Positions 9,183-17,565 of a stretch of 64,000 bases of DNA are shown piece by piece. The position numbers and the translations under genes were made by a program. Each line of letters begins with the position of its first letter. The first letter of the stretch is position 1. Origin of the DNA: Flavobacteriales bacterium UBA2306 (lineage in GTDB: Bacteria; Bacteroidota; Bacteroidia; Flavobacteriales; Weeksellaceae); NCBI GenBank assembly GCA_002345565.1, contig DDVS01000004.1, positions 1-64,000 on the forward strand, in the 5' to 3' direction. A model generated the notes under the pieces. The model searched no databases and had not been told where the DNA came from. It saw only the letters and a list, made by a program, of their open reading frames with translations.

Positions 9183-9215
9183 TAAAAAAATAAAAGCCTT
9201 CTAATTAAGGCTTTA
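9183..9215 (-). terminator. Terminator of the exopolysaccharide operon
   Basis: Stem AAAGCCTT/AAGGCTTT with a 6-nt loop, then a T-rich run on the minus strand. The stem overlaps the stop codon of the wzc-type gene. Confidence 0.8.
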
Positions 9216-11711
9216 CTTTTTACTAAAAATTGCTTTCAGCTTGTTCCTTATTTTGATGATGTTGGGTTCTTTATAATTTTTATCTTCCTGGAAATAACCA
9301 TAACCGTAGCCATAGCCATAACCATAACCGTAACCATAGCCGTAGCCTTGTTTCACAGAGAAATCGTTATAAACCAATCCTAGATTAGAAATTTCTTTAT
9401 TGAAATATTTTTCTGTTATCATCTTGAGCATGTGTTTTTCTGTATATTCATGGCGGACAACATATACCGTGGTATCCACTTTTTTGATCAGCTCAAAAGA
9501 ATCTGCAACCAGCCCTACAGGTGGAGAATCTATAATAATATATTCATAGATTTCCTTGAGGCTGTCTATAAATTTCATATTACTGTCACTCATCAATAAC
9601 TCTGACGGATTGGGCGGTATAGGTCCGGAGGTAATGACATCCAGCCCTGGAATACTTGTCTTATTGATAATGTCTTCCAGGCCTACCTGCCCTATGAGAT
9701 AATTGGAAATTCCGTTTTTATTATTGATTTTGAAATCGCCAAAAATTTTAGGCTTTCGGAGATCCATTCCCAGCAAAACCGCTTTTTTCCCACTCAATCC
9801 CAATACAGAGGCAAGGTTGATGGATACATAAGTTTTTCCCTCGCCGCTAATAGAGGAAGTAATAAGGATAACTTTGCTTTTTTGTTCTTCATTAAAAAGA
9901 AATCGGAGATTAGCCCTTATGGCACGAAATGCTTCCGATATAGACGATTTGGGTTCTTCTAAAACCGTAAGGTTATTCTCATAGCTATTATGCCCTACAA
10001 CGCCTAGGAGTGGTATTCTTGTAGCATTGAGTAATTCTTTAAGATTCCTGATTTTGTTATCCAGTAATTCTCCCAAGACCAAAAACACAATAGGAATAAG
10101 CAAAAGCCCACCCATAATTTGCATTTGAGTTGCTTTTACATCCGGAGCAATAGGTCCCTGTCCCAGATTTTTGGCTTTATCTATAATATTGAGATTACTT
10201 TGATTGGTAGCCACACGCATCTGGGATTTGGCCTGTTCTGAGAGTAAAGTATTGTAAGTATTTTCTATAATGCTATAGGCTCTTTGTGCATCTAGGAAAA
10301 TTCTTTGTTTTGCCGGTAGCGTTACAAGTTCTTTTTCTATTTTTCCAATTTGTGAATTAACATCATCCAATTTGCTGTAATAGCCATCAAAATATTTCCT
10401 TAATCCGCTCTGCGACGTATTTTTAGCTTCATTTATCAAGCGGTTTATTTCTTTCATTGGTTCAGAATTTGGGGTATAAATCTGAGCCAGCTCTCTTCTT
10501 TTAGCATAGAGTTGCTTGAGTTCTGATACCGATGCATTAAACCCGCCATCCTCAATCCCTGCAACATTAAGGCTAATAATTTTTTCTATACTACTGGTAT
10601 TAACAGAATTTTTGATGTCATTCAAGGAATTGATTTTAACCAGCAGCTCTGCTTTTTGATTTTCTAATGAAGTAAGTTTTTCTAATGTTTTGGCATCGAT
10701 ATTTTCCATATCGAACAGGCGATTGTTGATTTTTAGATTATTGAGTATAGCACCGCTGGAGTCTAATTTTTTTCTGATAAGGGAAAGATTCTCATTAAGA
10801 TATTCTACTGTATTTTGATCCACAATATTCTGGTCAGACAGTCTTTTCTTGATTAGTTCATCCACAGAATTATTGAGGAAACTAACCGTATTATTGAGAT
10901 TGAAACCTGTTTTGCTAATCACCATAATTGAGGATAGTTCTTTATCAAAATCTACGGAAAGACTACCAATAATACTATTAACTGCCTGGTTTACAGGAAT
11001 CAGATTTACCATGATATTATCCAAACCCAAATTGCTAGGCGTAGGATTTGTAATGAGTTTAAATTTTAGATTGGGACTTTCATACCACTCATTAACTTTT
11101 AGAATTCTGTTTGCAGGTCTGTCGTAAGGACTTACAGGTTCGGACGCTTCTGTAAGATAATTGTACAAAAGGGTAGAGTGACCTTCTTCTGGCAAAATAA
11201 TTTCGTAGTTATTTCCGCCTTTTGGGATAATGCTGATAGGATAATTGGTCTGTTGCAGATGGTTTTTATCTATTTCCAAAAATACAGGGCTATCTTCCTG
11301 GTCCAGATAAGTGGTTTTGATAAGTCCTTTTGTGGTGTAATTGGTGATAAGATTAAGCTTCTTCACCAGATATTCATTATGACTTCTGGAAAGTAATATT
11401 TTCTTTAGGTAGATTCCATCCTGGTTTCCACCTTGTCCCCATATAAAGTTAATGGACTGGTTTGGTGTAAAATAACTCGCAGTATTGCTGGATATACTAA
11501 GAGACAAACTAGAGGAATAGATTCTTTGGGCGTAATATTTACTGTACACATAAGAAATACAATAGCCCAGAAAACCTAATATCACAAACCAATACCAATT
11601 TCTGATGATACGTTGCACAAAATGAGCAGGATCAAACAAATTAAAAGATCCTATTTTCTCTTCTGCTGCTGCGGCGCCTTGTGTTATATTATCGTTTTTA
11701 CCTGGGATCAT
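9213..11711 (-). CDS. Wzc-type polysaccharide co-polymerase and tyrosine autokinase
   Basis: This 832-residue inner-membrane protein controls export and chain length of exopolysaccharide. It has a Wzz-like N-terminal domain with a first membrane helix (~37-57), a long periplasmic coiled-coil region (~270-520), a second helix (~530-550), and a cytoplasmic BY-kinase domain. The kinase shows Walker A SGEGKT (~620), Walker A' GMDLRKPK (~645) and Walker B IIIDSPPVG (~725). The C-terminal autophosphorylation cluster (~787-805) is an unusual uninterrupted run of alternating Gly-Tyr. Its ATG overlaps the wza-type stop (TAATG), so export channel and kinase are coupled. Confidence 0.93.
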   Translation of the reverse strand: MIPGKNDNITQGAAAAEEKIGSFNLFDPAHFVQRIIRNWYWFVILGFLGYCISYVYSKYYAQRIYSSSLSLSISSNTASYFTPNQSINFIWGQGGNQDGIYLKKILLSRSHNEYLVKKLNLITNYTTKGLIKTTYLDQEDSPVFLEIDKNHLQQTNYPISIIPKGGNNYEIILPEEGHSTLLYNYLTEASEPVSPYDRPANRILKVNEWYESPNLKFKLITNPTPSNLGLDNIMVNLIPVNQAVNSIIGSLSVDFDKELSSIMVISKTGFNLNNTVSFLNNSVDELIKKRLSDQNIVDQNTVEYLNENLSLIRKKLDSSGAILNNLKINNRLFDMENIDAKTLEKLTSLENQKAELLVKINSLNDIKNSVNTSSIEKIISLNVAGIEDGGFNASVSELKQLYAKRRELAQIYTPNSEPMKEINRLINEAKNTSQSGLRKYFDGYYSKLDDVNSQIGKIEKELVTLPAKQRIFLDAQRAYSIIENTYNTLLSEQAKSQMRVATNQSNLNIIDKAKNLGQGPIAPDVKATQMQIMGGLLLIPIVFLVLGELLDNKIRNLKELLNATRIPLLGVVGHNSYENNLTVLEEPKSSISEAFRAIRANLRFLFNEEQKSKVILITSSISGEGKTYVSINLASVLGLSGKKAVLLGMDLRKPKIFGDFKINNKNGISNYLIGQVGLEDIINKTSIPGLDVITSGPIPPNPSELLMSDSNMKFIDSLKEIYEYIIIDSPPVGLVADSFELIKKVDTTVYVVRHEYTEKHMLKMITEKYFNKEISNLGLVYNDFSVKQGYGYGYGYGYGYGYGYGYFQEDKNYKEPNIIKIRNKLKAIFSKK
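9296..9347 (-). repeat. Tandem hexamer repeat encoding the Gly-Tyr tail of the Wzc-type kinase
   Basis: About 50 bp of imperfect 6-bp units (GGYTAY on the coding strand, with third-position variation) encode alternating Gly and Tyr. The substitutions between units mean it is partly stabilised, but slippage could still change the number of tyrosines by whole units without a frameshift. Confidence 0.85.
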
Positions 11712-12580
11712 TACAAGTTTTTAATTAAAAGATAGATAGACAATGCTGTTGTTAGCAAAGAGACACCTGTTGTTAAAGTCTGGAGTGGTTCTTTTCCAAA
11801 TCCATTAATGCTTTTTCCATTGGTGTTGATATAGATAATATCTCCATTCTGCAGCCAATAATACGGCGAGTTCATAGCATCTTCTTTGGTAAGATCCAGC
11901 TTTGCGACTTTAATTCCTTCGGGATATTTTCTGTGGATGGTGATGTTTTTACGGTCAACTGTGCGGTTTAATCCGCCATTCATTGCGAGAGCCTGCATAA
12001 TATTGAGCTGGGTTACATAGGCGGTTTTTTCTCCTGTAACACCTACAGATTCTATATCTCCTAAAATATAGTAACGGATTCCATCTAGATTGAGCCTGAC
12101 TTCTGATTTTCCCTGTAAAAAATTTTCATTCACTTTTTCTTGGATTTCTTTTGTCATATCTTCTAATGTTCTGCCTTCCGCTTTTACAAAGCCAATTCCA
12201 AAAATATTAACATCTCCGTTAGAATCTACCTTCAATCCATTAAAGTAAAACGTAGCATTTCCGCCATTCGGATTTCCTCCTCCTTGTTGCATCCCTCCAT
12301 TATTGATAGCGCCATTCGCATTTCCTCCTGCAGATGTACTTGCATTGAGAGAAGAATAAAACTGTGCAGCATCTCCTTTGGGCGTAGTAACAACATTTAG
12401 AGAGAGTATATCTCCTTTGGTAACTCTATATTCTGGAACATTGTAGGGCACCAATCCTTCTTCATTAATTGTAAGGCTCTCACTTGGTTGCAGATAACGC
12501 ACATCTTTTTTGGAGATACAAGAAGTTAATCCCAACAAAACAAAAATCATTATCACTAAAAGATAAGAAAACTTCTTCAT
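11711..12580 (-). CDS. Wza-type polysaccharide export lipoprotein
   Basis: Outer-membrane polysaccharide export protein of 289 residues. A lipoprotein signal peptide has the lipobox LTSC (MKKFSYLLVIMIFVLLGLTSC). A poly-export (Wza) domain follows (~50-160: YRVTKGDILSLNVVTTP), then an SLBB-like domain (~165-260: YYILGDIESVGVTGEK). Inside the first domain is a Gly/Asn-rich insertion of about 35 residues. A hydrophobic C-terminal segment (LLTTALSIYLLI) may cross the membrane. The chosen ATG is 12578-12580; an upstream TTG would add one residue. Partner of the downstream Wzc-type kinase, with which it overlaps by one base. Confidence 0.92.
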   Translation of the reverse strand: MKKFSYLLVIMIFVLLGLTSCISKKDVRYLQPSESLTINEEGLVPYNVPEYRVTKGDILSLNVVTTPKGDAAQFYSSLNASTSAGGNANGAINNGGMQQGGGNPNGGNATFYFNGLKVDSNGDVNIFGIGFVKAEGRTLEDMTKEIQEKVNENFLQGKSEVRLNLDGIRYYILGDIESVGVTGEKTAYVTQLNIMQALAMNGGLNRTVDRKNITIHRKYPEGIKVAKLDLTKEDAMNSPYYWLQNGDIIYINTNGKSINGFGKEPLQTLTTGVSLLTTALSIYLLIKNL

Positions 12581-12609
12581 CAATTATTTTTTTACAAAAT
12601 TATAATTAT

Positions 12610-13719
12610 TTAGTTCTTTTGTTTAAATCTAAACAAAAATATAGGAAGATATGCCCCCAAAAACCCTAACAATATAATGATTATTAATAAATTATTGACA
12701 TCTATATGTCTTAAAAAATATGCCGCTAAAATTATAAATAAATAATAAACAATTATATATGCAGTAGATCTTCTATGGGTAAGTCCCAGATTCAGCATTT
12801 TGTGATGGATATGGTTTTTGTCCGCAGAAAAAATAGATTTTTTATGATACAAACGGGTAATAATTACGGTAAGTGTATCAATAATCGGTAGAATAAGAAT
12901 AGCGATAGCCACGACTGGTGCAGACTGTAGATGGTAAAATACCTCATCCCGTTTTGCAATAAAAATTTCTATGAAAGATATTCCTGTAAAGGCTAACAAG
13001 AATCCTAAAATCATAGACCCGGTGTCGCCCATAAAGATTTTTGTACTGCGTTTATTAGACAGGTTATAAATTAAAAACCCAAAAGAAGCTGCAATTAAAA
13101 TAGCGCATAAAACTACCAGCGGTGCATTAACCTCTCCTAATCTGTAAAAACTTATACCAAAGAGTGCGCTTGTAAGCATGGTATAACTGCCTGCTAAGCC
13201 ATCAATTCCATCAATAAGATTAAAAGCATTAATCAAAATAATGAACGTAAGAATACTCACGATAACACTTACAAAGTAATTGATTTCATCAATCCCAAAA
13301 AGACCAAATAGACTCCTAATCCTAACATCAGAACCTACAACCACTAAGGCAGAAACCAGAATCTGGGCCAGTAGTTTTTTATAGGCCCTTAGCACCATAA
13401 TATCATCCATTACGCCTACAAAAAACAAAATAATGAAGGATGCAAACAAAAACTTGTACCGGTCAAACAATTCGTATGCAAAAATGGGCGCACAGACCCC
13501 GAGAGAAAAAAAGATGGCAACCCCGCCAAGATTCGGGATTTTTCTCAAATGGGAACTTCTTTCGCCCGGTTCGTCCATCAGATTTTTTATTCTGGAAATC
13601 TTGATAATGACAGGAATAGAAAAATAAGTAATCAGGAAAGAAAACAAAAACCCCAAAATCAACTTGAAATAAAAAAAGGAGATGCCTGCGTTTTCTATAT
13701 ACGTTTGGAAATTATTCAT
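12610..13719 (-). CDS. WecA/TagO/MraY-family glycosyl-1-phosphate transferase
   Basis: Integral membrane enzyme of 369 residues with about ten to eleven helices. It transfers a sugar-1-phosphate from a UDP-sugar to undecaprenyl phosphate, the first step of polysaccharide assembly. Diagnostic motifs are NLIDGIDGLAGSY and KIFMGDTGSMILGF (catalytic Asp residues) and DKNHIHHKMLNLGLTHR, the HIHH signature that separates WecA/TagO enzymes from MraY. Sugar specificity (GlcNAc or another HexNAc) cannot be told. It lies between the GT2 gene (9 nt) and the wza-type gene (29 nt). Confidence 0.92.
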   Translation of the reverse strand: MNNFQTYIENAGISFFYFKLILGFLFSFLITYFSIPVIIKISRIKNLMDEPGERSSHLRKIPNLGGVAIFFSLGVCAPIFAYELFDRYKFLFASFIILFFVGVMDDIMVLRAYKKLLAQILVSALVVVGSDVRIRSLFGLFGIDEINYFVSVIVSILTFIILINAFNLIDGIDGLAGSYTMLTSALFGISFYRLGEVNAPLVVLCAILIAASFGFLIYNLSNKRSTKIFMGDTGSMILGFLLAFTGISFIEIFIAKRDEVFYHLQSAPVVAIAILILPIIDTLTVIITRLYHKKSIFSADKNHIHHKMLNLGLTHRRSTAYIIVYYLFIILAAYFLRHIDVNNLLIIIILLGFLGAYLPIFLFRFKQKN

Positions 13720-13728
13720 TTTGTGTTT

Positions 13729-14742
13729 TTAATTATTGTTCATTAGCCACCTAACGGTCTTCCTCAACTTCAGAATGTTTAGGGCATAATAAATTTTTTT
13801 CATCAAAGACAAAGATAACAGATAATTCTTTCCAAAGCGCTTATATTGTATGATTTCTAACGTTTTTATGCTGTTTTTTTTGAGGAACAGATCCAATTCC
13901 CTGCACATATCAGAAAAATCGCGGTTATTTTTCACAAAAGCCAGATAGGCCAAAAAGGTATAAACACCTTCTAAAATCTGAAAATCTTTCAATGCTTTTT
14001 TCTGATTTGAAAACCTGCTTTCTTTAAATTTTTCACTCACGGTTTCTACAGCTTTCAAAATATCAAGGCCTTTCTTTGTATGACTTTTACTAATAGAATC
14101 CTGCCTTTCCAGATATTGATAATGATATTGGGGCGTAAATGCTAAAATCTCACATTGGAGCAACAATTGCGGAATCAGTTCAATATCTTCGAAATGAATT
14201 CCTTTTTTGAATCTTTTATCTTGAAACAATTCTTTCTTAAATAATTTATTACAAGCAAAATAAGAAATATCAGAAAAAACCGAAAGATAATTTTCGAGAA
14301 TAATTTTCTCAGGAAAGTTGGGAAGCTGTGTCAATTTCTGAGTCACATTTCCATTTTCATCAACCTTTTGAAGATTACAAATCGCCATTTCAGCATTGTG
14401 CTTTTCAGCCAGATTGTACATCTCTTCAAACATCGTTGCGGAAACATAATCGTCACTGTCTACAAAACCGAGATATTGACCTTTTGCTTTATCAATTCCG
14501 AAATTTCTGGCATCGCTCAAACCTCCATTTTCCTTGATGAAACCAAAAATTTTGTTGGGATATTTTTGCTGAAAATTCTCAATGATTTTTTGAGATCGGT
14601 CTTTGCTTCCGTCGTTCACCACAAGAATTTCGATGTCTTGTAAAGTTTGATTAACTAATGACAACAGACATTTTTCCAGATATAACTCAACATTATAAAC
14701 CGGAACAATGATGGAAACTTTAATGTCATAAATTGGAGTCAT
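13729..14742 (-). CDS. Family 2 glycosyltransferase
   Basis: A 337-residue GT-A fold enzyme. The N-terminal nucleotide-sugar domain has VSIIVPVYNVELYLEKCL, then VVNDGSKDRS and the metal-binding GFVDSDDYVS (DxD-type). The C-terminal third (KFKESRFSNQKKALKDF onward) is helical and probably sits on the membrane surface. It likely adds a sugar to the lipid-linked repeat unit started by the downstream WecA-type enzyme. Donor and acceptor are unknown. It is the only soluble glycosyltransferase seen in this locus. Confidence 0.9.
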   Translation of the reverse strand: MTPIYDIKVSIIVPVYNVELYLEKCLLSLVNQTLQDIEILVVNDGSKDRSQKIIENFQQKYPNKIFGFIKENGGLSDARNFGIDKAKGQYLGFVDSDDYVSATMFEEMYNLAEKHNAEMAICNLQKVDENGNVTQKLTQLPNFPEKIILENYLSVFSDISYFACNKLFKKELFQDKRFKKGIHFEDIELIPQLLLQCEILAFTPQYHYQYLERQDSISKSHTKKGLDILKAVETVSEKFKESRFSNQKKALKDFQILEGVYTFLAYLAFVKNNRDFSDMCRELDLFLKKNSIKTLEIIQYKRFGKNYLLSLSLMKKIYYALNILKLRKTVRWLMNNN

Positions 14743-14760
14743 TACTATTTTGAATTTTTA

Positions 14761-14866
14761 ACAACATAGGCACATCGTTTCTTGAAAAACTTAAGGACAA
14801 ATAGATTTTGATAAGCCTATTTTTACTTTTTTAAAATATTATTTGCTATATGTCTATGTGGTTTTT
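14761..14866. repeat. Intergenic element with imperfect inverted ends (ACATAG family)
   Basis: The left end reads ACAACATAGGCACAT and the right end ATATGTCTATGTGGTT, whose reverse complement AACCACATAGACATAT resembles the left end. The element fills the spacer between the GT2 gene and the arginase-fold gene, and the same motif recurs at 36661-36681 and 40706-40728. Confidence 0.55.
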
Positions 14867-14867
14867 A

Positions 14868-15938
14868 TTAATTTCTTGTAAATCTCGGACTTAGAAAACC
14901 TCTTTTAGCTTCATCAAAATCGGAACGGGAACAAGGGATGCAGTTATCAATATTTTCATCTTCTCCAAAATACCAAAGATTGCTGAAAACCTCTCTTTTA
15001 AAAGCATACTGAGAATCATTAATCAAAACATAAAACGTTTCGTAAGATTTCTCTTTTGGATGTGATTTTTGAATATTAATCCCTTCTATCAGATACCAAA
15101 TCATCTGCGCCAAAAGCTGATGATTGAGCTGAGAATCAGAATAGATATTATAATTGAAAATCCCAACAGATTTTAATCTTTCACTCAAACCGATTTCTTT
15201 CATATAAGCGCAAATTTCTCGTCTGTTGAGTCCATTCACTTGCGGATTCATAGAAAAAGCTTCGGCAAAAGTTTCGATTGCATCACAGTTGATTGTTACC
15301 AAATCTGCTTTTCGGAAATAAGGCTCAGTTTTCTCCGTAGAATTCATCATTTCCGCCAATCGGATAATGTCAAACTGAACTTCTTTGATGAGTTTTACAG
15401 AATCCATTTCGTTCAAATGTTTCTGATAACCAAGATGATGGTAATTTTTGATGGAGAAATTTTTAGAACCTAATATTTTACTTAGAAAATTGGATTCGTG
15501 GATTTCTTCTTCTTGCTTCAGAGAAACAACATTACTGATTTGCGTATAATTGATGTCTTGCTGATGAAAATTAAGCGCAGAAAACAATGAAAAAGCAAAA
15601 TCATTGCTTCCACCAACAATCACAGGAATTGCGCCTTTATAATGACAAGCCGAGAGAACTTCCTGCAAAATATAATGCGAATCTTGTGGCGTTCTTCCGG
15701 AAACTAAGTCTCCTAAATCTACAATCGGGATTTCAAAATCCAGTTGAGATAATTTGTAAAACTCTTTTCTGATGCCTGTAAAATCTTGACTTTCTGCATC
15801 TCCGTCGGCGCCTCTATAATCTGAAACAAAAAGCAGAACAATGCTGTCTTCTTTGATGTCGTTGATGATTCTGTCTCCGATTTGCCATTTCTCGGTTCGG
15901 ATTTTTTTGGGCGCAATAATAAAGTCTTCGAATTCCAT
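14868..15938 (-). CDS. Arginase/formimidoylglutamase-fold protein, probably non-catalytic
   Basis: This 356-residue protein follows the ureohydrolase fold, with GGSNDFAFSLFSAL in place of the GGxHxx motif, VTINCDAIETF in place of SxDxDxxDP, and NGLNRREICAYMKEIG in the usual C-terminal helix position. The manganese ligands expected of arginase and formimidoylglutamase (the His of GGxH, the DxHxD cluster, the second Asp pair) are not present, so hydrolase activity is doubtful. A 20-residue tail ends SPRFTRN. Annotation by homology would call it formimidoylglutamase; I would not assign that reaction. It interrupts the exopolysaccharide genes. Confidence 0.75.
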   Translation of the reverse strand: MEFEDFIIAPKKIRTEKWQIGDRIINDIKEDSIVLLFVSDYRGADGDAESQDFTGIRKEFYKLSQLDFEIPIVDLGDLVSGRTPQDSHYILQEVLSACHYKGAIPVIVGGSNDFAFSLFSALNFHQQDINYTQISNVVSLKQEEEIHESNFLSKILGSKNFSIKNYHHLGYQKHLNEMDSVKLIKEVQFDIIRLAEMMNSTEKTEPYFRKADLVTINCDAIETFAEAFSMNPQVNGLNRREICAYMKEIGLSERLKSVGIFNYNIYSDSQLNHQLLAQMIWYLIEGINIQKSHPKEKSYETFYVLINDSQYAFKREVFSNLWYFGEDENIDNCIPCSRSDFDEAKRGFLSPRFTRN

Positions 15939-15950
15939 AATTTATTTTTT

Positions 15951-15990
15951 ACCGCAAAGGCTGATTTTTTTTTTTAATCTTGCGACTTGC
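15951..15990. repeat. Short repeat remnant (GCAAAG family)
   Basis: ACCGCAAAGGC on the left and TCTTGCGACTTGC on the right of a long T run, resembling the ends of the GCAAAG-type element at 59626-59787. It is degenerate. Confidence 0.35.
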
Positions 15991-15998
15991 ATTCAAAT

Positions 15999-17558
15999 TT
16001 ATTTTTCAATTTTTACAATCACATCTTTTGGTGTTTTCTTAGAAAATTGAATCAATTGATTTCTAAGTCTAAGTCTGTTTTCTTTTTGCAGAGCATAGAA
16101 AGTGACCTCATTATCACCACAGATATAATTGTCTTTTATAGTCCAGGTAGCTATTTTATCAAAATGATTGGGAAGCTTGATCCAAGAATCATAAACTATA
16201 GCCAGATCATAATGTTCAGCTTGACTTTTTATATAATTTTTAAGCTTGATATTATCTGTAAACCCGGCATGATCTTCTTTCCGAAGTTTTGCCACCTCGG
16301 CATTTCCCAGTCCATAGGTATCTAAAAGATGGATATTGGTAAAATAAGTAATGGCGCCAATATCATTAGCCATAATCCAGGAATTATTGTAGTAAGTTTT
16401 GAGAAAATCTGCCATCTGAATCTGCTGGTCAAAAATATTTTTAGAAGCCAGAGCTTGTTTATCAAACATCCTCACAAATCTGGTATAAAGAGGAATCAGC
16501 AAAATAAAAACTATCCCAAATTTTAGAATTCTGTTAGTTGTATTTTTCTGGAAAACCTCGTCCACAAAAGGTATGATGGCAAATAAAACAAGAACCACCA
16601 GATAAGATTCATATCGAATTAACCATCCGAAATTGGCGAGCAATACATGAACTGCAAATCCACAAACCACCACAAAAGGAATCGCATTTTTGGAGAGTTG
16701 AAGGGTTTGAGAGGTTGAGAGGTTGAGAGTTCGGGAATTTCTGTAAATCTGAATAAATAAAATTAAAACCAACAGTAGAACCGAAAGTCCACGGTAGGCA
16801 TTGCTTGCCGCACGCATTAAAAAACCTTGGACTCCATCATTCAAATTGCCTTTTAGAAGTAAAGAATTGGGCAAGAAAAACGACCCTTTGTCTATTGAAA
16901 TTAATCCGTAAACAACAACCGGCGTTATAGAAAACAAACCCAGAGCAATACCGATAACATAATCTTTTTTAACAAAGAAAAGGTAAACGCAAATAAAGAA
17001 GATGAAAAACAAACTTTCATACCGGAAACCTACGGCAATAATTGAAAACAAAGCGAGATTGGAGAAATTCCTCGGCGCTTTATCTTCAAGATATTTTTGA
17101 AATGCGAGCAAAACCAAAATCATCGCCAAAGTATGGAAAACGTGCTCCATTCCGGTCATAATCATCAGATGCAAAGGCATTAGCAAAACAACAGATGATA
17201 ATATAACGATGGATGTAGAGGTAGAAAATTGTTTGAGATAGCGATGGAAAATGACCATCAAACCAATTCCGGCCAGGCTATTGGCAACCAGAGGAATGTA
17301 CTCCCAATTACCGAAAACTTTAATCAAAACCGCTAACAAAAATGTGAATAGCGGAGAAGATGTTGTGGAAGAAAACTCGTATTGCGTAATTCCCCAGCTT
17401 TGAAATTCGGCAAAATTTTTCGCCATAGAAAGGTGGATGTAAGCATCATCCAAAGGGTAGATATACCGCCCTGCAAAATCAACCACGACTTGGATATTGT
17501 AAAAAATCAAGCATCCAAGAATCAGAAATAATATTAAAAGTATTATGTTTTTTTTCAT
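15999..17558 (-). CDS. GT-C-like multi-pass membrane protein, probable glycosyltransferase
   Basis: A 519-residue protein with about ten to twelve membrane helices. The first extracytoplasmic loop carries PLDDAYIHLSMAKNF, a paired-acid motif in the position where lipid-linked-sugar-dependent GT-C enzymes (PMT, ArnT and relatives) place their catalytic Asp. The C-terminal soluble part (~400-519) follows the last helices, as in that superfamily. I chose ATG 17556-17558; an upstream TTG would add one residue. It is 7 nt from the EpsG-type gene. Function in surface polysaccharide is inferred from fold and neighbours. A GAG-rich short repeat lies in the coding sequence at 16693-16730. Confidence 0.75.
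   Translation of the reverse strand: MKKNIILLILFLILGCLIFYNIQVVVDFAGRYIYPLDDAYIHLSMAKNFAEFQSWGITQYEFSSTTSSPLFTFLLAVLIKVFGNWEYIPLVANSLAGIGLMVIFHRYLKQFSTSTSIVILSSVVLLMPLHLMIMTGMEHVFHTLAMILVLLAFQKYLEDKAPRNFSNLALFSIIAVGFRYESLFFIFFICVYLFFVKKDYVIGIALGLFSITPVVVYGLISIDKGSFFLPNSLLLKGNLNDGVQGFLMRAASNAYRGLSVLLLVLILFIQIYRNSRTLNLSTSQTLQLSKNAIPFVVVCGFAVHVLLANFGWLIRYESYLVVLVLFAIIPFVDEVFQKNTTNRILKFGIVFILLIPLYTRFVRMFDKQALASKNIFDQQIQMADFLKTYYNNSWIMANDIGAITYFTNIHLLDTYGLGNAEVAKLRKEDHAGFTDNIKLKNYIKSQAEHYDLAIVYDSWIKLPNHFDKIATWTIKDNYICGDNEVTFYALQKENRLRLRNQLIQFSKKTPKDVIVKIEK
16693..16730. repeat. GAGAGGTTGAGAG short tandem repeat inside a coding sequence
   Basis: About 38 bp of imperfect 8-9 bp units (GGTTTGAGA, GGTTGAGA, GGTTGAGA) lie in a loop of the GT-C-like protein and encode a Ser/Thr/Leu-rich segment (NLSTSQTLQLS). 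A similar phrase (TTTGAGGGTTGAGAA) occurs in the spacer near 1532-1547. Confidence 0.6.
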
Positions 17559-17565
17559 CAATTAA

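Noticed and set aside
9296..9347. CRISPR-like array
   Set aside because: It is a coding 6-bp tandem repeat without spacers.
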